Source: Pseudochrobactrum kiredjianiae (GTDB lineage: Bacteria; Pseudomonadota; Alphaproteobacteria; Rhizobiales; Rhizobiaceae). Taken from it: a stretch of 64,000 nucleotides of DNA. Under the pieces are notes generated by a model. That model saw only the letters and a list, made by a program, of their open reading frames with translations. It was not told the origin of the DNA and made no database searches. The stretch covers positions 41,961-105,960 of the forward strand of contig NZ_JAUCBM010000010.1 in assembly GCF_030362795.1 (NCBI RefSeq), in the 5' to 3' direction. Below are positions 26,537-34,866 of this stretch, one piece after another. The position numbers and the translations under genes are program-made. Every line of letters starts with the position of its first letter. Position 1 is the first letter of the stretch.

Positions 26537-27781
26537 TCATCCAACAGCCTGCTGTAAATCATCATGTTCGAAAGCGGACGCCATGCGCTCGATTTCGGCT
26601 TTGCTGATACCAGCGCGGGCTGCCACCTCGCGCCAGGTCGCCACGCTCGCGCCTACTTCTGCCGCGATCGCTAGAGCATCCTTTTTCTTCAGGCCAAAAT
26701 TATCGGCAACCGAGAGGGCGAGATCGAGTGAGGCGGTGCCGTCCTCTTCGTCAATGGCGGTGGTGAGAACGCGCTCCTTTACGTCTATAGGAACCGGGTT
26801 CACGTCGTAAACAGGGGAGAGCCGCCAGCCTTGCTGGCCTTCATACAGAAAACCATGATTGCGTAAGTGATCGTCAGTGTTTGAGATCAGGATGCTAAAC
26901 ACGATCCGCCGCCACAGTTCGGCACCGTCAGCATCCGGCGATGCACCGAATTGGCGAAGCGCATCCATGAGTTCGAGATAGCTGTGAGGCTCGTTGTCGC
27001 TGGCACCAATCATGCTCATAGCAGACAGAAAAGGGATGCGGGTCGTACCGGCGCGGTCAAAGCGGCGCAGGATAATAACTGAACGCTTAGCTATGGTCTC
27101 AAGGCGAAAGTCCGGAACCGTGATCCCCGCTTGGCTTGCCAGCTGCAGCGCGACGAACTCCCACTCTACGGCGGCGTATTCGTCTTCCTTCTTGGGGAAT
27201 TTCGCGATCGCCAGCTGTCCGTCTTTTTCCCGCACGGACGCCTTAGGACGCGCCCCACCGAGCGACGACCCCGGCGCGAGAAGAAGCTTCAGTTCGGCGG
27301 CGGTTTCGGCGTCCTCCAGAAGCGCGTCGGTTGCCGTGAGCAGCTTCGGAAGATTGATCAGTGGCGGCACCGGTGCTCCGTCATGCGCGAGGAAATTGCC
27401 CTCCGGTTCATCCGCAAACCGCAGGGCACCCTGCCGGGTCTCATCATTGACCAGCAGGAGGTAGTCGACCTCGTAGAGCGTACGGGCTTTGGCCTTCTGA
27501 TCCTGCGCGCGGCGGACCTCAGCACGCTTCATCAGTGTGCGCCCCCAGCGGTCAGGCGCTGAATCACCAAGCGACCCGAACAGGCTTCGCGGCGTGTAGA
27601 ATTGACCAGCACCGAGATAGAGCGCTGGTTCGAGAGAATAGCGCTGGGGGTTCGCCAGCCATGCCGCCTCATATTCGAAGGAGGCGGTCTCTTTGCCCTT
27701 GTTGTTGTGCGAATAGAGGCGGCCCACCAGGCGTGAGGTACCTTCAAGATCAGCGTGGACATAGACAAGCCGGTCAGTCAT
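26537..27781 (-). CDS. hipA: HipA-family serine/threonine kinase toxin (module 1)
   Basis: The 414-residue product starts at ATG 27781, which overlaps the hipB stop; the frame can extend 44 codons upstream inside hipB but that is not credible. It has the Couple_hipA N-terminal domain (about residues 5-110) and the HipA kinase fold: ATP loop PGSSLGGARPKASV, catalytic loop SNTDDHLRNHGF (Asp/Asn), and metal-binding Asp in LSPVYDVNPVP. HipA kinases phosphorylate glutamyl- or tryptophanyl-tRNA synthetase and stop growth; the target here is unknown. It is bound and neutralised by the upstream HipB. G+C content is well above the neighbourhood, suggesting transfer. Confidence 0.92.
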   Translation of the reverse strand: MTDRLVYVHADLEGTSRLVGRLYSHNNKGKETASFEYEAAWLANPQRYSLEPALYLGAGQFYTPRSLFGSLGDSAPDRWGRTLMKRAEVRRAQDQKAKARTLYEVDYLLLVNDETRQGALRFADEPEGNFLAHDGAPVPPLINLPKLLTATDALLEDAETAAELKLLLAPGSSLGGARPKASVREKDGQLAIAKFPKKEDEYAAVEWEFVALQLASQAGITVPDFRLETIAKRSVIILRRFDRAGTTRIPFLSAMSMIGASDNEPHSYLELMDALRQFGASPDADGAELWRRIVFSILISNTDDHLRNHGFLYEGQQGWRLSPVYDVNPVPIDVKERVLTTAIDEEDGTASLDLALSVADNFGLKKKDALAIAAEVGASVATWREVAARAGISKAEIERMASAFEHDDLQQAVG

Positions 27782-28136
27782 CGCTGCCTCCGCCTCGTTT
27801 TGAGGCTCCGGCCTTCGTCGTGCGGGTGCTTGACAAACGGACGCGTTCGGGAAGGTTGCGTTCTTCGATAGAGCGTCCGATAGCGTCGTTTGACGGGTCG
27901 GCCAGTTTACCAATCCCTTCGACTAGGCCGAGGGCGAAGAGCACCGTCGCATAAATGCCAAGCGCAACCGACTCATCGCCTTTTTCAACCTTCGTCAGCG
28001 TAGACCGGCTGATACGGGCGCGCTCTGCCAGCAACGCCATAGTTATGCGTCGGCGCTTGCGGGCGTCCTTTATGTCCTGTCCGAGTTTACGCAGAGCCCG
28101 CTTTACCGGGATCGGCAGAGGTGAAACGGGCTGCAT
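27774..28136 (-). CDS. hipB: HipB-family HTH antitoxin (module 1)
   Basis: The 120-residue protein has an Xre-type HTH (ITMALLAERARISRSTLTKV, about residues 31-50, EKGDESVALGI following) and a Lys/Arg/Ser-rich, probably disordered, C-terminal tail. It would bind HipA and repress the operon. A perfect 17-bp-armed palindrome ends 18 bp upstream of its ATG. The stop overlaps the hipA start. Confidence 0.88.
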   Translation of the reverse strand: MQPVSPLPIPVKRALRKLGQDIKDARKRRRITMALLAERARISRSTLTKVEKGDESVALGIYATVLFALGLVEGIGKLADPSNDAIGRSIEERNLPERVRLSSTRTTKAGASKRGGGSDD

Positions 28137-28153
28137 TCTGCGTCCTTACGGTT

Positions 28154-28192
28154 ACTATCACGTACACTATCACCTATAGTGTACGTGATAGT
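28154..28192. promoter_or_regulatory. Operator of hipBA module 1: perfect 17-bp inverted repeat
   Basis: ACTATCACGTACACTAT (28154-28170) and its exact complement (28176-28192) are separated by CACCT. This sits just upstream of hipB. It is probably bound by a HipB dimer pair; it contains two TATCACGTACACTA-type half sites. Confidence 0.75.
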
Positions 28193-28548
28193 GGCCATTA
28201 ACGCAACAAGTATGTTTGATAAGCCAAGGATGTAGCGTTCACAAGCGCACGCATTAAAGGGTTTTGTGGCCGCGCATGTGTACACAAACCAGAGGTCCAG
28301 TGGTTCAGGGGACCAGAGGAGCCGATGAACGGCTTATGCCGGTGGTAAGCGAGGGTTTCTCGCACAGAATTGAGAAATTTGATCCAAGGGGCGGAGCATG
28401 CGATAATATAAAAAAGGTGACGCACGTCTTTTGTGGCATGTTTACATTTTTGAAAGAGCCGATTTTCTTATCTTCAAGTTACCGGAAATTTGATGTGGCA
28501 AGTCTGTGGCGAACTTTCTGTAGCCTGCTGAAACTATGGCTTCCGTCC
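28193..28548. other. Intergenic, no gene seen
   Basis: About 355 bp upstream of hipB. It holds a short direct repeat (ACCAGAGG at about 28288 and 28312) and several short frames of no recognisable family. The tRNA-like fragment begins at its right border. Confidence 0.4.
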
Positions 28549-28597
28549 CAGCTTCCCAAGCTGAATGTCGCGGGTTCGGCCCCCTCACCCACTTCAA
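28549..28597 (+). other. tRNA-Gly(CCC) 3' fragment, probable attachment-site scar
   Basis: CAGCTTCCCAAGCTG is an anticodon stem-loop (anticodon CCC, 28549-28563). It is followed by a variable region, a T-arm-like GCGGGTTCGGCCCCCTC and ACCCACTTCA, close to a tRNA-Gly 3' half with a few mismatches. No 5' half precedes it. A 3' tRNA fragment near integrase debris is the usual footprint of an integrative element. It is not a functional tRNA. Confidence 0.55.
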
Positions 28598-29785
28598 TTT
28601 AAAATCAATAACTTAGCAGCCATCTCGTTGCCATAAACTGCAATTTTTCGGATTCTTGCCACAAATATCGTGAGAACGCCGGTGAGAAAGTGCGCCAGTG
28701 AAGCTTCCTGATATTCAGGAAGCGGCTGTCGTTTATTGACAGTCTTTTGTTTAGTCAACCATGGGATCAAACACCTAGCCTTTGTGCTTTTACTCTCCAA
28801 ACGAACGAACCTTGATTGGCATTTCGCTATAGAGCGCCGCACTGCATAAGGTATCTCATCACAGGCACAACCCTAATTTCAGACGTTTTTATGCGAACAT
28901 ATGTTGCGACAATTAAGCAGACGTAGGAATAAGAATACAACAAAGCTAAAGTAATAGTATGGCTGGAATGCAGTGTATTAAAATTTGGAGCTAGGCAGAT
29001 ATTGTCACGGGAAGATGAATATTATTCCTGCAAAGCGAAGATAATTTTCGAGGCAGAATATTAAATGGATTTTGAAATTTAGAATTGTTAATCTGTGACC
29101 TATATTTTTTTTTATTATTTTTTTATTTCCCGAAAATTTGTTTAGCGCGCATATGATACTGTTAAAGCGCGCAGTCGTTTATTTTAAGACATACTGGAAT
29201 GGGTTTAAGATAATTTTAAGTAAAGATTATATGTGTGAGGAATGAAGTTAATTTCCCAAAAAAGAGAAAAGAATTGGATCAGACGAACCAAATTACAGAT
29301 CCAGAAACTTTTCATGATGGATTATAATTATTAAAATTGTCGATCTTTGAACTTTTTTAGTTTTATTCCCCCAAAATTTAATTGAAGCGCAAGCGATATC
29401 TGAAGGCGCGTATTCGTGTAAAAGTTGAGGCGGTAATACTTAATTCTTGCTTTGCTACGACCAAGAACCCAGCCCACAATAGCTAAGTCTGCCACACGGG
29501 CATCATTCAAACTCAAGTTTAATAACTAATTGTCTGACGCGCCTTTTTGCGTCCGGCCATCTGTCGATAGCGTTCACTGTAATCGACAGCATTGAAGCAA
29601 AACCCACGTCTAATATCTGCAAGTATAAGCAGTAGCTGGCAAAGCTTCCATTCCCAAAAAGATCGATCGCGCAATCCGCCTATTCATATCTGGAGCATCT
29701 TTGCTTTCAGTATGCCTTCGCGCGCGGTTCGTCAGCACTGAACATCATTAACAAGTCAAACCGAACAAGAGAAAGTACCTAATTA
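28598..29785. other. Long non-coding, A+T-rich region
   Basis: I see no credible gene in about 1.2 kb. A perfect hairpin GCTTCCTGA-TAT-TCAGGAAGC lies at 28703-28723. Two diverged copies of a segment of about 60 bp occur near 29111-29180 and 29360-29425 (shared TTTATTCCC, AAAATTT, AAGCGC and TCGT blocks). The rest is poly-A/T-rich and may hold the promoter of the gene at 29786. Confidence 0.45.
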
Positions 29786-30775
29786 ATGAAAACTTTAAAT
29801 ACCAACCTCCAGCTCACCATCTCCTTTGACGCTGGCAGTGAACCAAAATCCGCAACCATGCGCATTGAATTTGGGCAAGTCCAGATGTCCTTGCCCCTCC
29901 CCAACGGTCTTTGCTTTGAGGGTGGAAACCCACTGAGCATCAGCCTCTCCTTTCCCGACAATTTCATTTTAAGCAAAGAAGCCCTTCATGCAAACTGTTC
30001 ACCACACAGCGAAACATCGCACGAAACCATCACATCAAAAGTCGCGCAGAACAAAACAGACGAAAAGCAATTGCTGTTGCCGTCTCCCCGTTCACAGAAA
30101 GCTTCATCAAAATATCCGACACAATGGCCTGTTATCGGTGGTGAAGATCTCATCCTCGATACCGCGGGTATTCTGAATTCGAAAGCATTTTCTGCCAAAT
30201 TTGTGCCCGGCATCAAACGACACATCTATATCGCCGGCTGCGATGGATTCAGGGATATTAAAAGGCAGCTCAGCATTCCGATCTTCAAGGTTGGAGAATG
30301 TGGCGAGGGCCGCATTGCGGATCGGATGAAGCAGCAGAGCAAAGACCAGTATGGGTCCTATTATAAGATCGATGGTGACGGGCTAGTAAAAGAGAAGGGC
30401 TATAACAACTATTCTGCCCTTCAGATTTGTCTGCCGGGAATGCTGCATGAGAAAAGTCCTGTACGCGCTTTAACCCGTGGTTTGTCAGTCACCCTCCCCC
30501 ACGACATGAGTCGTCAGCAATTCACTCGCGGGTTTCAAAAGCGGCTTGCGTCCTGCAGCTGGCTTGTTTGGCGCAACACCGAAGATGCCATTGATCATTT
30601 TGAACGTAATAATATCAATCAGGATATTACCGACCGCTATACGGATTATGGCGTCGGTGGTGGGATCACACAAGCAACCGAGCTCTATTGCATTCGCAAT
30701 GAAAACCAGGATGACTGCAAAAGGCTCATCGCCGTCATCGAAAATGTCATTCTCGCGCATATGGGCTTGATCTAA
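29786..30775 (+). CDS. Unknown protein, possible GIY-YIG/T5orf172-like C-terminal domain
   Basis: The 329-residue protein has a beta-rich, serine-rich N-terminal part (to about residue 110) and a C-terminal domain from about residue 145. There IYIAGCDGFRDIK, FKVGECGEGRIADRMKQQ and later YCIRNENQDDC resemble the spacing of GIY-YIG-like nucleases (x-Y-I, then K-V-G-x...R...). The catalytic residues cannot be assigned with confidence. It has its own perfect hairpin terminator and sits in a region with a serine recombinase, so it is accessory DNA. I do not recognise the family, and a defence or mobile-element role is only a guess. Confidence 0.6.
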   Translation: MKTLNTNLQLTISFDAGSEPKSATMRIEFGQVQMSLPLPNGLCFEGGNPLSISLSFPDNFILSKEALHANCSPHSETSHETITSKVAQNKTDEKQLLLPSPRSQKASSKYPTQWPVIGGEDLILDTAGILNSKAFSAKFVPGIKRHIYIAGCDGFRDIKRQLSIPIFKVGECGEGRIADRMKQQSKDQYGSYYKIDGDGLVKEKGYNNYSALQICLPGMLHEKSPVRALTRGLSVTLPHDMSRQQFTRGFQKRLASCSWLVWRNTEDAIDHFERNNINQDITDRYTDYGVGGGITQATELYCIRNENQDDCKRLIAVIENVILAHMGLI

Positions 30776-30776
30776 G

Positions 30777-30820
30777 AAAACAGTCTGGCGGCATAAATCT
30801 TTCTGTCGCCAGACTGTTTT
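30777..30820 (+). terminator. Rho-independent terminator
   Basis: A perfect 14-bp stem, AAAACAGTCTGGCG with CGCCAGACTGTTTT, 16-base loop, immediately after the stop at 30775. The A-start and T-end make it usable in both directions. Confidence 0.85.
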
Positions 30821-31110
30821 CATAGCGAAGAAATACTCATAGTAACTCTACCAAAATAATTAATAAAATTAACATTTGGAGTGGTAAGCGTATTAAAAAG
30901 TGAAAAAATCAACAAATATTATCAGTAGAAACAATAATTGTACGAACTGTCAAAAACCTGTTGTCGGTAATTATTATATAATATCATAAATTATAGCAAA
31001 ATTAGCATCCATTTGTCAAGTTCACGCTCATATGTTTCGATTTAACTGGTCGACAAAAATTCATTTTCAATATTTCCTTGTATTTAGTTCAAAAAATAAA
31101 GGTTTAAGAA
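30821..31110. other. A+T-rich intergenic region
   Basis: About 290 bp, very A+T rich, between two unknown genes. It probably holds the promoter of the gene at 31111. No specific site is recognisable. Confidence 0.4.
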
Positions 31111-32250
31111 ATGAATAATCGAGCCCCTAAAATAAATCTTGGTGAAATCCCTGACACTAGTTTTTTCAGAAAGCTACCAAATGGTAGTTGGACATATTTT
31201 AAAAGAGAATCCGATGAACCAGAAGCAGGCGCAGAACTTTATTCTTGGGATGATAACAAATATAGAGATGCCAGCGAATATAATAATATGCTTCCGATGA
31301 GCCCACTAATCCGAAACCATGTTAAATTCATTAAAGCACCAATAATAAGCCCTGTACCCATTAAAATATCGGACCGCACCTCGAAGGCAAAAAAGAACAA
31401 AGCCTGTGTGCTTATGCATGATTGGATGAGTATCTTTTATCGCGAATGGTTTTTCAAACTTCAAGCTCCCGGCACGGACAAGGCATGGGCGCAAAGCCGC
31501 CTTCTTGCACTTCATAGCGCGAATTACTTTGAGCCTTTGAACATTCAAGACGCATTTTATAGCCTCACGAACAGGTCGGAGCGGATTATTAAAAACTATA
31601 CAAAATACAAATCTACCTCTGACTTCAATAATGACATGAAAGCAATTTCTTGCGATCTCACCCAGCCACATGCTCACGGCTCACCGCCAGTTGAGTGGGA
31701 GATAGAGATCCTAAACAAAATTAAATTACTGGCAAAAGCACTTGCATTTGCCTCCGAATTTTTTAAGGAGTTTAATAAATTCGGCCGGGAGCTCGCGGAT
31801 CGTGAAAATAAAGTCGGAACTAGAAACCGAAAAAGTAAGCATCAATTTACTGCTGAAACCCTGTCACCAAAACTATTAGGTGATAAGAATGAGTTTGAAA
31901 TTACCCGCCATGAGCGAATTAAACTGGCCGAAATCTCAAAAGTAAATCCCGCTGACTTTATTTGGACGGCGGAACATGAGCGGCCATATTATGAGCTAAT
32001 AAATATCTGCGCAAAAGCGGCAAATGATGAACCCATTACCGAAATTACTGAAGATGCGGTACGCGTACTTCATAAGTGGGTAAGAGGTCAGCTTAGCTAT
32101 ACAGATCCAATAGTAGATTTGGAGTTTAAAAGGGCTGTTTGGAGCACGTTATTTGGGACACCGACTTTTCATGGCTTTGTCACCCTACATATATTAACGA
32201 TCGTTCACTACTTAAAAATAGATTGTGTCCTATCCTATCAGATTGATTGA
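31111..32250 (+). CDS. Unknown 379-residue protein of accessory region
   Basis: A complete frame with normal codon use for an A+T-rich accessory gene. The product is largely helical and charged: a Trp-rich N-terminal part (NGSWTYFKRES), a helical centre (IEILNKIKLLAKALAFASEF) and a C-terminal helical part ending LHILTIVHYLKIDCVLSY. It has no signal peptide or clear membrane anchor. I recognise no family. A strong terminator follows. Flanked by another unknown gene and a serine recombinase, it is probable cargo of an integrative element. Confidence 0.6.
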   Translation: MNNRAPKINLGEIPDTSFFRKLPNGSWTYFKRESDEPEAGAELYSWDDNKYRDASEYNNMLPMSPLIRNHVKFIKAPIISPVPIKISDRTSKAKKNKACVLMHDWMSIFYREWFFKLQAPGTDKAWAQSRLLALHSANYFEPLNIQDAFYSLTNRSERIIKNYTKYKSTSDFNNDMKAISCDLTQPHAHGSPPVEWEIEILNKIKLLAKALAFASEFFKEFNKFGRELADRENKVGTRNRKSKHQFTAETLSPKLLGDKNEFEITRHERIKLAEISKVNPADFIWTAEHERPYYELINICAKAANDEPITEITEDAVRVLHKWVRGQLSYTDPIVDLEFKRAVWSTLFGTPTFHGFVTLHILTIVHYLKIDCVLSYQID

Positions 32251-32290
32251 ATCTGTCCGCAGGTTTTACGAGACGACACGCTTATAATAT

Positions 32291-32332
32291 TTGAGGTCCA
32301 CCGTTTTATTACGGTGGACCTCAATGTTTTTT
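32291..32332 (+). terminator. Rho-independent terminator
   Basis: A perfect 13-bp stem TTGAGGTCCACCG/CGGTGGACCTCAA with loop TTTTATTA, followed by TGTTTTTT, 40 bp after the stop at 32250. Confidence 0.9.
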
Positions 32333-32406
32333 ACACGTACGCCCAAATATTTTTTAGTGTCGGTGATTATTTTCAAACATCTGCATTTCCCAAGGTGATT
32401 ATTAAC

Positions 32407-32430
32407 AGGCTCCTCAAATTAATGGAGCCT
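32407..32430 (+). promoter_or_regulatory. Hairpin masking the ribosome site of the recombinase operon
   Basis: AGGCTCC (32407-32413) pairs with GGAGCCT (32424-32430). The second arm contains the GGAG ribosome site of the ATG at 32434. Confidence 0.45.
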
Positions 32431-32433
32431 CTA

Positions 32434-32676
32434 ATGACTGAATGCCCCCACAATCGCATTAAATGCCCACAGGATAAATGTCATCAGCTTGTTGGCAATC
32501 TCACCTGCCAGCGGCGGAGTGAACTGCGTACTGCTTTTCCACATAAAACCAATCCATCACAAAAGGCAGTTGATGAACTGAATGCCACTCCGCGAAGCCT
32601 TGCTCAACTTGTCGGACGTTTGCTTGCAAAAGATTTTTTCGCCAAACGCACTAACCCCACCTCTGGAGAAAAATGA
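32434..32676 (+). CDS. Hypothetical 80-residue protein upstream of serine recombinase
   Basis: I start at ATG 32434, served by GGAG seven bases upstream; longer starts at 32314 or 32422 overlap the terminator or the ribosome site. The N-terminal part is Cys/His-rich (MTECPHNRIKCPQDKCHQLV, three Cys and two His, possibly metal binding). The C-terminal helix TPRSLAQLVGRLLAKDFFAK is short. It ends one base before the recombinase ATG, so the two are co-translated. It may assist or regulate the recombinase. No family is recognised. Confidence 0.55.
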   Translation: MTECPHNRIKCPQDKCHQLVGNLTCQRRSELRTAFPHKTNPSQKAVDELNATPRSLAQLVGRLLAKDFFAKRTNPTSGEK

Positions 32677-32677
32677 T

Positions 32678-34354
32678 ATGAACAGTTATGACAAATTTAG
32701 AAATCACACTTCGCTGAACCGCCCTTTGAGGGTTGCTATTTACGCGAGATTTTCGACGGATAAGCAGCACCAACAGTCCATCATAGACCAAAATGACATC
32801 TGCAGTGACTTTGCCCAAAGCGAGGGTTGGGAAATTGTGAAATTTTACCACGACGAGGCCATTTGTGGTTCTCTCTTGCAACTCCGCACTGGCATCCAAC
32901 ACTTACTTCGCGATGCCATGATGGGGGCTTTTGACATCGTTCTTACTGAAGCAACCGATCGACTAAGTCGCAACCAAGAATACAGGGTCCATATCTTCAA
33001 CACCCTCAAATATAATAGGGTCCGTATACAGACGCTGTCTGAAGGAATGATCTCTGAGATTCATATTAGATTGATCGGCACTACGAATGCAAAGACGAAT
33101 ACTCAGATGGGTGAGAAAATTTTTCAAGGCATGAGAGAACGTGTCAAAATAGCACGATGGGCAGGTGGCCCCCCACCTTACGGCTACAAATTAGCACGCC
33201 GCTCGGCCACAACAGACCTTAATAACGATAACAAAGGTAGACTTGTAATCGTTCCAGCGGCTGCAAAAATTGTGGAACGAATTTATAAGGAATATGCGGC
33301 CGGCCACTCCCCAATCTCGATTGCAAGACGCCTCAATGCCGAAGGTATCCCTTCTCCCAGTGGCAAGCAATGGTGTGATTCAACCATAAGAGGCCACGCC
33401 AAAAATTCCACAGGTATTTTGAACAACGAATGTTACAATGGCCTATACATTTGGAACAAACATGATTTCGCTAGAAACCCGTATACCGATAGGCGGAATC
33501 GCAGGATTAATCCGAGAGAACTGTGGCACATGGCCGCGGTTCCAGCTTGGAAGATAATCGATGACGATTTATATCGCGCTGTTCGTCTGCGACAGGCACA
33601 GGTCACTCAAAACAACACGAAATCGATAAAAAAAACTCAGAACAGTCACGAACAGATGCGACTTAACGCATCACCTCGTCCTCATAAACTATTATTAGGT
33701 TTAATACGGTGTGGTTGTTGTGAGGGTCTATATACGCCACGCTCTAAAAAACTATTCAGCTGTTCTTCTCACGAACGCAAAGGCAGCTGTCGAAACAGCC
33801 GCACAGTCTCTGGTCCGATGATTGAAAAGCATATCTATAATTCTTTTAAAGATATGCTGAACGACAAGAATGCATTAGACGCCATGTTTGACGCATTCGA
33901 AAAAGAATTCCGGAATTTGATGGACACTGACACTAGCGATGGTCAACATACCAGAAAGTTATTGGAAAAGGTTACACGGGAGATCAACGCGATGGTGGAC
34001 GAAATAAAGAATGGACTTTGTTCAGACAGCCTGACTGCAGAACTAGTAAAACAAGAGCAGGTCAAGAAAGATTTGGAGTACCAACTTGAGACGGGACTGG
34101 AGGTTTGCAGCCCCCATAGGGACGATATCCTAACCCATTACCAGAACGCCGTTGCCGATCTTTTTACCTTTCTCAAAGCGCGATCTGAAACGCATGCTGC
34201 CTCTCAACTCATTCGCCCACTGATCGATAAAGTAACTGTGGTTCCCGGGTTGAAGCGTGGCGAAATAGAATTGTTGTTCGCTGGTAGTATTACGGCACTA
34301 CCGCCTTTCGGTACTTGGCAAAAATTCGGCGGGACAGGCAGAAAACAAATCTAA
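32678..34354 (+). CDS. Large serine recombinase
   Basis: The 558-residue protein starts at 32678; an upstream extension would overlap the preceding gene without family support. It has the resolvase catalytic domain with Ser26 in YARFSTDKQ and the following DRLSRNQE arginine block. The Recombinase domain has GGPPPYGYKLARR and ARRLNAEGIPSPSGKQW, then a zinc ribbon (CGCC, CSSHERKGSC, about residues 350-375) and a C-terminal coiled coil. Such proteins integrate or excise phages and islands between short att sites. Cargo is probably the unknown genes upstream. The right boundary of the element is obscured by an IS6 fragment 95 bp downstream. Confidence 0.9.
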   Translation: MNSYDKFRNHTSLNRPLRVAIYARFSTDKQHQQSIIDQNDICSDFAQSEGWEIVKFYHDEAICGSLLQLRTGIQHLLRDAMMGAFDIVLTEATDRLSRNQEYRVHIFNTLKYNRVRIQTLSEGMISEIHIRLIGTTNAKTNTQMGEKIFQGMRERVKIARWAGGPPPYGYKLARRSATTDLNNDNKGRLVIVPAAAKIVERIYKEYAAGHSPISIARRLNAEGIPSPSGKQWCDSTIRGHAKNSTGILNNECYNGLYIWNKHDFARNPYTDRRNRRINPRELWHMAAVPAWKIIDDDLYRAVRLRQAQVTQNNTKSIKKTQNSHEQMRLNASPRPHKLLLGLIRCGCCEGLYTPRSKKLFSCSSHERKGSCRNSRTVSGPMIEKHIYNSFKDMLNDKNALDAMFDAFEKEFRNLMDTDTSDGQHTRKLLEKVTREINAMVDEIKNGLCSDSLTAELVKQEQVKKDLEYQLETGLEVCSPHRDDILTHYQNAVADLFTFLKARSETHAASQLIRPLIDKVTVVPGLKRGEIELLFAGSITALPPFGTWQKFGGTGRKQI

Positions 34355-34449
34355 TGTAATGCTATGCTTTATACAAACAAAAAAAGTGCGACGCGATCAT
34401 TGAAGCTTGCGCTTACTCATCAGACGCTAAAGATATTCATCCGCCTGTG

Positions 34450-34721
34450 GGTTGTGCCGCAAAATTTTTCGTTAGATAAAAGCGCCCTTATTTCTGGACG
34501 TGATTATGCAGCGAGCTCCGTAAAGACTTCGAAAGCGTAACGGTTGTCCTTTGCGAATTGCTTCTTGCGGATCATATGAGCGACTCAGATGCCGGCGATA
34601 GTAGCAGAGGCTGAATGAACCGCTTTGAAGCCCAATATGTGTTTGGTAATCCGCTTGATAAAACGATGGCCCTGTTCAAGGATATTGTTCAGGTATTTAA
34701 CCTATATGATTTCAATCAGCT
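34450..34721 (-). mobile_element. IS6-family fragment
   Basis: The terminal repeat GGTTGTGCCGCAAAATTTTT (from 34450) is followed on the minus strand by degraded transposase C-terminal sequence (KYLNNILEQGHRFIK near 34660-34700). It joins the gene downstream of hipA at about 34721. The 5' half is missing. Confidence 0.75.
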
Positions 34722-34866
34722 TTCCTGTGAGGTCGTGGGCACGCTGTGTACTATGTTCGCTAAGCTCAGCAATAAGCGTTTGCAGGAAGCCGGTATCATC
34801 GCGCTTCGGGTTGAACAGCGCTTCCAGTTCCTCGATGCCTTTAGGGAAAAATGGCCGTTTTGTCAT
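34702..34866 (-). pseudogene. Small gene downstream of hipA, truncated by IS6
   Basis: The frame starts at 34866 inside the hipA stop (ATGA). It reads MTKRPFFPKGIEELEALFNP then GFLQTLIAELSEHSTQRAHD and LTGK before running into IS6 sequence (LIEII and a stop at 34702). The N-terminal block is conserved-looking and hydrophilic, but I cannot name the family. Coupling to hipA suggests a three-gene module hipB-hipA-X whose third gene is now cut to about 49 native residues. Confidence 0.6.

Noticed and set aside
28594..28842. An 82-residue frame on the minus strand
   Set aside because: No family, no ribosome site, and it overlaps a palindromic hairpin and the tRNA-like fragment.
32314..32433. A longer start for the 80-residue gene
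   Set aside because: It would overlap the terminator at 32291-32332, and the ribosome site favours 32434.
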